In this document: positions 55,833 to 64,000 of the stretch, piece by piece | Position numbering within the stretch: the stretch's first letter is position 1 | Layout of the letters: each line of letters begins with the position of its first letter | NCBI GenBank assembly: GCA_024345305.1 | Contig: BRON01000001.1 | Coordinates: 2,356,001 to 2,420,000, forward strand | DNA length: 64,000 bases | Direction of reading: 5' to 3' | Source: Mrakia gelida | Taxonomy: Eukaryota; Basidiomycota; Tremellomycetes; Cystofilobasidiales; Mrakiaceae | The notes under the pieces: generated by a model | Databases searched by the model: none | The model's input: only the letters and a program-made list of their open reading frames with translations | Told to the model about the DNA's origin: nothing | Translations under genes and position numbers: made by a program

Positions 55833-58421
55833 TCATCTAAAACGTCCAGCCCGAAGAGCTTCGAGATCTCCCTCGTAGGATTCCGCTGGTTTCCGTCCCT
55901 CTGACTTGCTCCGATCTCGTTCTCGTTCCCGCCCTCGATGTTCGGTTTGAGATTCTCGACCTCGGAGTTCCTCCTGTCGGGCGAGAAAGAGGTCGAAGGA
56001 AAGAGAGAAGTCAGCGGGGAAGGCAGAGAGTGACAGATGGGGGAAGGTCGAGAGGGGAGGAAAGGAAAGGAAAGGAAAGGAAAGGAAAGGAAAGGAAAGG
56101 AAAGGAAAGGAAAGGAAAGGAAAGGAAAGGAAAGGAAAGGAAAGGAAAGGAAAGGAAAGGAAAGGAAAGGAAAGGAAAGGAAAGGAAAGGAAAGGAAAGG
56201 AAAGAGGGAATGAGCGACGAACCTTTTCGACGCTGTCCCATGGTCGCAGACAGAGGCACTGCGGGAAGGAAAGGGACGGAGGTAGAGTCAGTTTGGTCAT
56301 TCGAAGTGGTGGAGAGAGTGGGATACACTGACATAGTCCTTCCTGCGATTGCAAAAAGGGACGACGCGAGGAGGTCAGTTCGAGGAGGCGACGAGGGAGT
56401 AGAGAAAGAAGAGCGAAGAGCACGCACATGTAGGGGTTGACGGTCTCTAGCGATCCGACCTTCTCGCTGTAATCCGGCAGAGCTAGGCGATCTTGGAAAC
56501 ACCCACAGCTGAACGAAGAAGAGGAAGGACGCGTCAGTCGAGGAAAGTGAGGAACGACGCGACGAAGAAAGGGATTGAGAACGAACCTTCCCAACGAAAC
56601 AGGTTTACTGAAGACCGTAGCTACCCAGACCTTCTGACTCGACGCAGATTCTGGATCGTCGTCGACCGTGGAAGTGTAAACGATGTCGATAACGAGCTCG
56701 CACGAGAATCGAACGCAAGTCTCGGTTGCTGAATGGGTCGAAGGCCTGATCCGACGGTCACTTGGCTGAGAAAGGAGGAGAGTGGAAGTTCGAGTCAGTA
56801 AAGCTTTGAAGAGTTCCAGTCTGACCCACGTCTCGAAAGAGAGAGAGCTCGGAGAGCGAACGTACCAGTCTCGCGACTTTCTGGAAATTCCACTCCTTCC
56901 CTCCCCACGTCTTCCCGTCCAGCATCGAATCGCTTCGGTGCTTCTTGACAAAATCCTCGTTGTAGGGTCCAGAGGGTCCCTTATCGACCACGAACTGTTT
57001 TGGAGGCCGGATCGTAGCGGTCTTCTCGGGCGTTCGATACGAGGTGAGGATGGCCTTTTGAGCGAGGTAGATCTTCAACCCGTAGACAGTGAGGGTTGGA
57101 GGTGGGCAGTGGAGGGTGAGGGAGATGTCGAGAGCTGAGGCAACGATGAAAGCTGTTGTTGCGAAGAAAAGAAGAAGGAGTCAGTCGCTGGAAGAGGGAG
57201 GGTTCGAAGAGCGAGAAGAGGACGAACCCGACGCGTTGAGGTCGAAGGAGAAAGGACCGAGAGCGTCTGTGACTCCCTGAGAATGAACGTTGAGACCGAG
57301 ACCTGGGAGGGGAAGCGCGAGAAGAAGATGGGGTCAGTCTCACTGGGATCGAGTCTAGCAAAACGAAGGCGAGGAGGACTGACTTTCTGTCTCGCCGAGA
57401 ATGGGAGCGGGAACGACCCAAACCAGCTCTTCTGCTCTCAAGTCTCTCGAGAAGAACCCTTTGCCCGATCCTATCACTTTGGCCATGATAACGTGTTGGA
57501 TCTTGGCGTAGGATGTGTCGTCGTGGGGAGAGCAGGTCGAGGGAACGGTGAAACGGAACTCGTAGCTGTTCGACGAAGAGAGTTGGTCAGCGAAAGACGA
57601 CAAAAGGCGAACAACGGAGCATGGGAGAACTCACGTTGATATCCCCTTGGGCAGTTCCATCCCTTCCGCACCTAGCATGAGCTCAGCCTCGACGACCTCG
57701 TCCTCTTCCTCGAGTCCATGATCCTGAGGGAAAGCGAGGACCTGTCGACGAACGAGTCGGACGCGAATGCCTTGAATCTTCTTCGCCGAGGTCGAGATGA
57801 CTTGGAGATAGCCGTTGATCCTTCCTGAGCCCTGAGACGTGTATGAGAATAGGGAAGAAGTCTCAGCCTCAGAGTTCGAACTCGAGAAAAGAGGAGGGAC
57901 GTGATGGCGAGGGGGGAGGTGGGTGATTTGGTGAGCTCGAACAAAAGGAGGCGAGAACGAACCTGACTGCCGTCGTTCTGATCGCCAAAAAGAGCACCTG
58001 CAGCAGGAGCGATGATGATGTCGCACTCGGTGAGTCCTACACGAAGAGAATCTTTCTTGAGATCGAGGTCCTGCGAGAACAAGAACAGGAGGTGAAACGG
58101 AACGAGGGTCAGCTTCGATTTCTCGCTCCTTCCAGTCCCTGCCCTTCCCTCCTTCAATCTTCGTTCCAGCACTCTACAGGTCCTCCCATCCAACGAGACT
58201 CAGACGACTGGGTAGCGCGGGCTCACCTTGTCTAGGGCGACGTGAACTGGATGCCTCGGAGGGAGAGAGTGGATCGGGGAGAAGGAAGGAATCTGAGCGA
58301 TTGCGTCGATGGAGCTTGAAGCATGCCTGCTGGGACCTGGCCGGCGAGAGGAGGAGGAAGCTCGAGAGGAAGGGCCAGAGGAAGGACCAGCGATGGAGGG
58401 AGAGTAGAGAGGAGGTTCCAT
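55833..58421 (-). CDS. Alpha-arrestin-like trafficking adaptor
   Basis: Alpha-arrestins recruit ubiquitin ligase to plasma-membrane transporters. Start at 58421 with a Ser/Pro-rich N-terminus (about 60 residues), then the arrestin N domain: Asp-Ser-Leu-Arg-Val-Gly-Leu-Thr-Glu-Cys-Asp (near 58050), Gly-Tyr-Leu-Gln-Val and Gly-Ile-Arg-Val-Arg-Leu-Val-Arg-Arg (near 57770), Tyr-Glu-Phe-Arg-Phe-Thr-Val-Pro (near 57560). The C domain has Leu-Lys-Ile-Tyr-Leu-Ala-Gln-Lys (near 57070), Phe-Ser-Cys-Glu-Leu-Val-Ile-Asp-Ile (near 56700), and Cys-Gly-Cys-Phe-Gln-Asp-Arg-Leu then Leu-Pro-Asp-Tyr-Ser (near 56480). Very small exons lie near 56330. The last exon (55833-55973) encodes a Glu/Arg-rich tail. At least two introns use GTTCGT donors. 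The last intron holds a pentanucleotide repeat. Confidence 0.83.
56061..56204. repeat. AAAGG pentanucleotide microsatellite, about 28 units
   Basis: Perfect AAAGG units without interruption over about 144 nt, lying wholly in the last intron (55974-56222) of the alpha-arrestin gene. On the sense strand it is a pure CCTTT pyrimidine run between donor and branch point. Confidence 0.97.
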
Positions 58422-58987
58422 GCTGCGAGAGGGCGAGGAGGGCGAGGGTGAGGGTTGGGGAGAGCAAGGGAGGAAGGGGAGGGAAGTGAAATTGTTGAGC
58501 TCGCCTCCGCACCTCCAAAACGTGCCCCGACGCGTCACAGTCGAAAGGGAAGATCTTCCGATATGAGCGATCCTCTTCTCAGACGTGAGAAGAAGAGTTC
58601 TGTTTGTTTCCGAAAGAAAGAGGTGAAAAATCTGCGTCAAACTTTCGCGAGGGCTGACTTCGATCGCTTTCATCGTCCCCGTGTTCGAGCGAGCTCACCT
58701 TCTCCCTTCCTTCTCTCCCGACTCCTTCAGCCTTCCAACGCTCGAAACATCCTCGGTTTGAAGTACCTACCACATCACCTCAGCTTCTTGTCTCTCTTGT
58801 CCGCCATCTTCGACGTTTTCGCTCTGCTTCGTCGCGATCCTTCGGCCGCATCACGAACCGTTCCCTCCTAGCCTCCCTCCCTCCCTTCCCCTCTCCCTCT
58901 CCCATTCTTCCCATCCCCTCCAACTGACTCCCATCTTCGTTCGACCATACCCCTCGTAGGACCTGGCTATTCTCTGATCAGCTCTCC

Positions 58988-59637
58988 TTGGACCCTTGCT
59001 CTGGTCAGGTTGGCTCAGTCACTCTTCACTCGTCTCGCCATCGATGGACCGGGCTCGTTCACCTTCGCTCACTCGCCCGCATCTCAAGACTCGCGATCTA
59101 CGACTCGAACACATTTATCCGCTTCCATGCAGACCCATCCACCCTCAACAGAGCCGTACGGACTCATCAAGCCATCGCTCTCACTTGACGAGAGGGAGGC
59201 CTCCGGCGCTGTCGACTCGTCGAGGTCTGCCTCGCTAGCTTCTTCCGCCCTCGCTTCGTGTCTCCCCGATTCTCATCGACTGCTATGTACGCCCTAGTAT
59301 CATCAGACAACCTCGGCAGCCTCTCTGTTCATCTGCTTTCCGGCGCTATCGCGCTATCTCAACCTCGCTCCGCTCTCTTGATTCACCACGCGACGTCTCT
59401 CATCCTTGATCCTCGTGGGCTTTCTTCGGCGAAGGTTTGCTCCATCTGATCTTCACCCATGCGTTCCGCTTCGTATCAGACCGCTCGTCTGCTGACCCGC
59501 TTCGCAGAGAACAAAGGGATCCGACCTCACTCCCTCCCTTCCCTCAACCACCATTTCACCCCGTCTCTCAGCTTTCCCTCTCTCCGTCCGACCAGATTCA
59601 AATGCAGTTCATTTCTCTCAAAACAGCGTGAGCCATC
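58988..59637 (+). CDS. Possible multi-exon gene, unknown function
   Basis: Weak candidate. A frame with coding character runs from about 58970 to 59154 (Leu-Ala-Arg-Ile-Ser-Arg-Leu-Ala-Ile-Tyr-Asp-Ser-Asn-Thr). It can be joined through a GTACGG donor near 59155 to 59222-59440 (Met-Tyr-Ala-Leu-Val-Ser-Ser-Asp-Asn-Leu-Gly) and then, through a GTTTGC donor and CGCAG acceptor, to about 59512-59637, all in phase. The start lies upstream: exons near 58563-58900 are possible but cannot be joined with confidence. No family is recognised. Confidence 0.3.
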
Positions 59638-59708
59638 CATTTCTCCTCTTTCTTCCCTCTTCGTTTCGCCCAAAGACTGACCTCCGTCGTCCCATTCTTT
59701 CGCTTTCA

Positions 59709-59985
59709 ATGAACAGCCTCCTTGCCTTAGCTCTCCTCGTTGGATCCGCTCAAGCCGCTGTAATCGATGCTCGAGAGCTTTGCAACTGTACTCCTAGCCC
59801 TGGAAAGTACTGTGAGTCTTCTCTGTCCCTTCGAGACGAGGCGTGAGATCCAAGGAAGACGCGTCTCGACCGCGAGCTTTCTCCTTCGAGGCGTCAAGTT
59901 CCTCGCCCGATATCATGCTGATCCCCTCTCCCTCTTACTTCGTTGCACATCCACAGGTCCCGCCGTCATCTTCAACGACTCTTAA
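59709..59985 (+). CDS. Very small secreted Cys-containing peptide
   Basis: The ATG at 59709 opens a classic signal peptide (Met-Asn-Ser-Leu-Leu-Ala-Leu-Ala, ending Ala-Gln-Ala-Ala near residue 17). A short mature part with Glu-Leu-Cys-Asn-Cys-Thr-Pro-Ser-Pro-Gly follows, interrupted by a GTGAGT intron at about 59813. With the acceptor at 59956 the frame ends at TAA 59983-59985, giving about 43 residues and a third Cys. A later acceptor (near 59996) plus two tiny exons would instead end at the TAG near 60111. The upstream candidate gene could also splice into this exon in another frame, so the assignment is provisional. Function unknown. Confidence 0.45.
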
Positions 59986-60668
59986 GGAGCCAGCAGTCTT
60001 CCGAGATCGTGAGTTGACGCTCAACTCAGCTTTGCTCGACGACGCGTCGCGAGGTTCGAAGCTGACCTCTTTCCCACTTCCTCGCTTGTGTTCATAGGAG
60101 GCTACGTGTAGTTAGCAAGATTGATGCCTACATCATGATCTAGACCTCGTCGAAACCATGACAGTGAGAGGCAAGCGGTGATCCGAGATCGCGACTCGCC
60201 GGAAATCCTCGACAGATCTCTCCTCGCGACTGCCAGAAAGGAGCCCAGGCCTTGTTTGCACCGCTTGAAAGCTAGGCGAAAGTCTCGTACAACCAAGCAT
60301 CGCAGCTCTGTGAAACATCGAGCTCTTCGGCTCCGGCTCCTGTCTTCCTTCCCACGCGACGGGGCGTCGGCTCTCGACGACGCTGTACCCTCTCGCATCA
60401 TCAGGACCAGCCACGCTTTTGAAAACTGAGGCAGAGATCGCAGAAGCGCGTGAGAGACCCTGTTGGCTGGCACTGAAGCTAGACAATGCGCAACCGAACA
60501 TCAAAGGGAGAAAAGACTTCGCGTTGAGCTCGCGCCTCCTCCGCTTTCTCGACTTCTCCACAACCAACCTGAACACCTTTTTCTCCTCCTCCTCTTATCT
60601 CGCTCTCTGTTTGACCGAGTTCGTGAACTGTGTTCGTTTCCTTCTTCACCTCTCAACCACCAACGACC
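59986..60668. other. Intergenic with intron-like segment
   Basis: Contains a further GTGAGT ... GCTGAC ... CATAG intron-like unit (about 60009-60098) after the peptide stop, then the promoter and leader of the F-box/LRR-like gene. Short minus-strand frames near 60130-60570 have no support. Confidence 0.4.
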
Positions 60669-62137
60669 ATGATCCCTCTATCTCTCGAGCTATCGAATCG
60701 GTCAGTCCAACTTCGACGCGTCGCTCGCTGTCTTTCGACTGTCCCTTCCCTCGTTGCGCTCACCCAGGATTCCTCTGGATATCATCGCCTAGCTCTCATC
60801 GAGACCGTTGGATTCCCAAACGAAGAACTCGACTCCCAAACGGAAAGCTTTCGGTTCCTCGTCGCCGTCGCGTTGGTGTGCAAGGATTTCCAGGTGAGTT
60901 ACGCTTTCCCTCTCTCCCCAGCTCTCAACCCGCGCACTGAAAATGGTTTACATTTTATCTACAGGCTCTCGTATACCCCCTCCTCTACCGAACCCTATCC
61001 CTGCAAACCAACTCCTCTCTCGATCTCCTTTCCTCCTCCCTCGAAACAAACCCCTCCCTCGGATCCCTCGTCGTCTCGCTCTCCCTTCACGACGAGGAGG
61101 ACGTTCCACAAGATCTTCTTCGGCTGATTGAATTACTGCCAAATCTTAAGCACTGCCATGCGCATGGATCCTTCCCAGGCAGGCTTGGTCCCAGGCGCGA
61201 GGGAACGCAGGACGACGCGACGAGGGCGGTGGAGAGGCCGAAGTTGAGGTCGCTCTCGATGGGCTGTGGAGTTGAGGGGGACGAGGAGGATATCTTCGAG
61301 GCAACTGAGCGTGGAAAGACATACGAGAGTGAGGTAGTGCAGTGGTTCGACCTGAGTGAACTTGAGTGAGTCCAAGTCGAACACGTCGCTCGTTCCGTTC
61401 GTTCGAAGCTCGCTGACGTTTCTCGTTCTGCCAGATCCCTCACTCTCTCCAACCTCGTCCACGCTCCCTCTTTCCTCTTCAACAAGTCCGAACCTCTTCC
61501 CAACCTCACATCCCTGTCGATAACCATCTACGACGACAACCGAGCCTTCCCTTTCCCTCCCTCCTCCCTCCTCGCCCAAACCGTCCACCCTCTCCTCCTC
61601 CGATTCGGAACCCAGCTCCTCCACTTCCGGTTCGACGAGCTTCCCTCCTACTCTTCCACCGCCGCCAACCACTTCGACTACGGAACAGTAGAGGCAGAAC
61701 CCGCTCCAGCGTGGTTCTTCTCCCTCTGTCCGAACCTGAAGTCGTTCTCCTCGGCCGGTCACCTCCCTCTCGAACCCCTCCTCCTCCCGTTCGGTCACCC
61801 AACGCTCGAGAGGATCCAAATCGGGGAGCCGCACTGCGATCATGTCGAGGAGGTGTGTTTCGGTGGAGGGAAGGAGGAGTTGAGGAGGATGAAGGAGGAG
61901 GTGGTTGTGGGGAGGTTGAGGAGGTTGCTGGAGTGTTTGGAAGGGGAGGTTGCGATGGAGGAGCTGTATCCGAGGATGAGGGAGCTTCAGTGTTGGGATT
62001 TGGAGGGGAGTGTCGAGGTTGGGGAGGAGGTGAGGGCGGTGGGAGAAGAGGTGCGAAGGAAGTTGGGTTGGAGGGTGGTGGATCGAGAAGGGAGAGAGGT
62101 CGTCGGCGGTGGGGGGTGGAGATGGTGTAGATTGTAG
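60669..62137 (+). CDS. F-box/LRR-like protein
   Basis: Four exons: 60669-60700, about 60770-60893, about 60965-61364 and about 61436-62137; joins keep frame. Splicing of the first two gives Ile-Pro-Leu-Asp-Ile-Ile-Ala-Leu-Ala-Leu-Ile-Glu-Thr-Val, then Val-Ala-Leu-Val-Cys-Lys-Asp-Phe and Tyr-Pro-Leu-Leu-Tyr-Arg-Thr-Leu, the usual layout of a fungal F-box N-terminus. The rest has irregular Leu-rich units (Leu-Pro-Asn-Leu-Lys-His, Leu-Pro-Asn-Leu-Thr-Ser-Leu-Ser, Cys-Pro-Asn-Leu-Lys-Ser-Phe). It ends in a Glu/Val/Arg-rich tail at 62137. About 418 residues. Likely a substrate adaptor of an SCF ligase. It is only distantly similar in layout to the intronless F-box-like pair. Confidence 0.75.
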
Positions 62138-62356
62138 TTCTCAGATGGTTGACGAGTCAATATAGATGGGATTGTGCTGAATGACTGGGATTTGGTGGGC
62201 GAAGGCGAGGAGGGAGGGAGGAGGAAGACGAAACGAAGACGCGTCTCGCTCGACGACGACGCAAGTTGGTTCTGCGCGAGGGAAGGGAGAACAAAACCGA
62301 GGTCAATAACCGAAACGGGCGAGGAGGTCACAACAAAATGTCCCAACTCACCTCCT

Positions 62357-63529
62357 TCACTCCTCGTCTTGCCCACCCTCCTTCAACCTCATCCCCTCCT
62401 CAAACTCGACCTCCCTCCCTTCCTCGACCCACACCCACTCCCTCTTCAAAGCCTCTAGTAGCCAATCCACCGAATCCCCTTCCTCCACAAACTCCTCCTC
62501 CTCGTCTGCATCATACTCGTAGTTGCTTCCCTCAGCGGCCATTCGATTGAGCTTCGCCCAAAGTCGACGACGAAGAGGGAAAGGGACGTCGATGAACCGC
62601 ACACGTTTCATCTCGGCGGCTGACCAGCGGAACTCGTCGACGACGAAGGCGGTGGAATACGTGTCTTGAGAGGGTGAGAAGAAGGTAGTAGGGTTGTAGA
62701 AGGGAGAGGGAAGAATGGTGGTGTCGGCTGGGGGAGGGGACGCGCACACGACGCTTTTGACCACCGCCTCTTGCGTCCAAAGGCTGGATCCTCCTATCCA
62801 TCGAAGAGAGCTGAAGTCCATCATCGAGAGAGAAACCTCCCTAGGTCCCAGCCCGCTCAGAAACTCCTCCTGCGCACGAGAGGACGACGCGTGAAGCCCG
62901 CGGAGGATGTGTTTTTTGAACATCTGGAGAGAGGAGGTCGCGAGAGTGTGTGACGAAGAGTCGCCGTCCTGGCCGATTCGGAGTATAAGGTCGGGGGACC
63001 AGGGATCGCGAGGAGGAGTGCGAAGGAAGCGAGGTAAGGAGGTTGTTGGAGAGTGGAGGAGGGTGAGGCGGACGAGGTTGGGGAAGAGAGTTGGGTGGGC
63101 GGGAGTGAGGTGGATAAGATGATCCTCGATCCCGTTGCTGGGTGTATTGAGGGTTTCTGAGGCTGACTTTGAAGAGAGGGAGCCGTTTGGGTCGAGGGCG
63201 ATGGGGAGGGCGACGTCCAAATCGATCTTGAGCTCACGGACCCAGCTCCTTCTGGTCCTCGCTTCCTGCCCTTCTCCGTCCATCAGTCCCGATCTCGATC
63301 CCGATCGGAAGAGGAGCTCCCAATGTCGTTGTTCGGTGACGCTGACGGAGTAGAAGAGGGAAGGAAGGACGAGGAGGCGGAATCCTTTTGAGATGAGGAG
63401 GAGGGAGGTCGAGCCGCGAGAGGGAGTGTCGAGGGTGAAGTCGTCTTCGGGAGTGTGCAGGAGTCGGTCTCGTTTGAAGTAGTAGAAGATGATCCGTTCG
63501 AGGATCTCGGTGGGGAAGGGTCGGACCAT
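62357..63529 (-). CDS. F-box-like protein, copy 2 (intronless)
   Basis: A single frame of 390 codons, paralogue of 22007-23188. The first 80 residues are nearly the same (Phe-Pro-Thr-Glu-Ile-Leu-Glu-Arg-Ile-Ile, Ser-Leu-Leu-Leu-Ile-Ser-Lys-Gly-Phe, Gln-Arg-His-Trp-Glu-Leu-Leu-Phe). The middle is more divergent, and the C-terminus is again acidic with Trp-Val-Trp-Val-Glu-Glu. No intron is needed. It lies tail-to-tail with the F-box/LRR-like gene at 60669-62137. A TATA-like CCATATATCC lies about 125 nt upstream (63651-63660). Likely an SCF-type adaptor by its N-terminal motif; substrate unknown. Confidence 0.8.
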   Translation of the reverse strand: MVRPFPTEILERIIFYYFKRDRLLHTPEDDFTLDTPSRGSTSLLLISKGFRLLVLPSLFYSVSVTEQRHWELLFRSGSRSGLMDGEGQEARTRRSWVRELKIDLDVALPIALDPNGSLSSKSASETLNTPSNGIEDHLIHLTPAHPTLFPNLVRLTLLHSPTTSLPRFLRTPPRDPWSPDLILRIGQDGDSSSHTLATSSLQMFKKHILRGLHASSSRAQEEFLSGLGPREVSLSMMDFSSLRWIGGSSLWTQEAVVKSVVCASPPPADTTILPSPFYNPTTFFSPSQDTYSTAFVVDEFRWSAAEMKRVRFIDVPFPLRRRLWAKLNRMAAEGSNYEYDADEEEEFVEEGDSVDWLLEALKREWVWVEEGREVEFEEGMRLKEGGQDEE

Positions 63530-64000
63530 GTTGAGGTGTGGTGAGAAGAGAAAACGAAGGCGAAAGAGGGAGAGGGGATCGTCGTTGAAGGAAACAAGAG
63601 GACCAAGCTCGCGCTTCTTTCTCTTTCAAACCGCCGGCAAGGCTTCCCTCGGATATATGGGGAGATCCGGCTCGGGCTCACTTCTAGATCGCCTTTGTAT
63701 GGCCGCTCATGGTGAGTGCTCAAGCGGCACGATTGTACCTACCGACGATGGCTCGAGCTCGAAGATGGAAGGAAGGGAAGGAAGGTCGCGCGAACGAAGC
63801 GAAGGAGCGAAGCAAGAGAGAGAAGGAGCGTTGAGATCTGCTACAGAGCTCCAACCTCTCGAACAAGGTCTTACAGACAGAAGCGGTCCTCTATGAAGTC
63901 TTTTCTTTGCGAAAACTTGCTCTCGAGGGGTGGTCCCCGAGCCTGGGAGGCGCGAGAGAAGGGAGGAAGATGGTGAGCTCGTCCTCTCCTTCCCTCCTCC
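63530..64000. promoter_or_regulatory. Upstream region of F-box-like gene 2
   Basis: Promoter of the minus-strand gene, with an A/T-rich element at 63651-63660. The remainder to the window edge has only short frames without support. Confidence 0.4.

Noticed and set aside
56030..56440. Lys-Gly-Lys-Glu repeat protein encoded by the AAAGG microsatellite
   Set aside because: A pentanucleotide repeat is open in all frames by construction; it lies within an arrestin intron.
1..64000. tRNA, rRNA, CRISPR arrays, transposons
   Set aside because: No A/B-box tRNA arms, rRNA-like blocks, spaced direct repeats, transposase or reverse transcriptase motifs were found by eye. A tRNAscan and RepeatMasker run would be decisive.

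Overview
This is nuclear DNA of an intron-dense, GC-rich yeast-like basidiomycete. It is most likely a red yeast of the Microbotryomycetes/Sporidiobolales type (Rhodotorula or Sporobolomyces kin). That placement is inferred from gene content, many short introns (donor GTGAGT or GTTCGT, branch point CTGAC, pyrimidine tract, CAG) and base composition; no species marker is present. I find 24 protein genes with reasonable support plus one weak candidate. I see no rRNA, tRNA, transposon or CRISPR array. Most genes have several introns, so spans run from start codon to stop codon and include introns.

0-9 kb carries surface and secreted functions: two tandem Ser/Thr-rich proteins with GPI-like tails (the first cut by the window edge), a small unknown gene, a chitin deacetylase on the minus strand, and a divergently placed secreted Thr/Pro-rich protein. 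9-22 kb holds three plus-strand genes: a twin-CX9C mitochondrial protein (MIX17/CHCHD2), the mitochondrial DNA polymerase MIP1 and a Zn2Cys6 transcription factor. 22-33 kb has an intronless F-box-like gene, a bZIP factor, two unknown genes, TFIIA large subunit (TOA1) and a small B12D/NDUFA4-like membrane protein. 33-45 kb has a vWA-UIM protein, the mRNA export factor YRA1/ALY and a SANT-domain co-repressor (SNT1-like). 45-64 kb has a Dal5-type MFS transporter, an unknown gene, a second vWA-UIM protein, 5-aminolevulinate synthase (HEM1), an alpha-arrestin, a very small secreted peptide, an F-box/LRR-like gene and a second copy of the intronless F-box-like gene.

The genes do not form one pathway; this is an ordinary chromosome arm with mitochondrial, nuclear RNA/chromatin and surface genes mixed. 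Four structural features stand out. YRA1 carries an intron of about 1,040 nt where neighbours have 60-150 nt introns, recalling the autoregulatory YRA1 intron of budding yeast. Two duplicated gene pairs (F-box-like and vWA-UIM) lie as mirror images about a centre near 42.8 kb with almost equal spacing. The palindrome GACGCGTC recurs throughout introns and spacers. Many introns use a GTTCGT donor.
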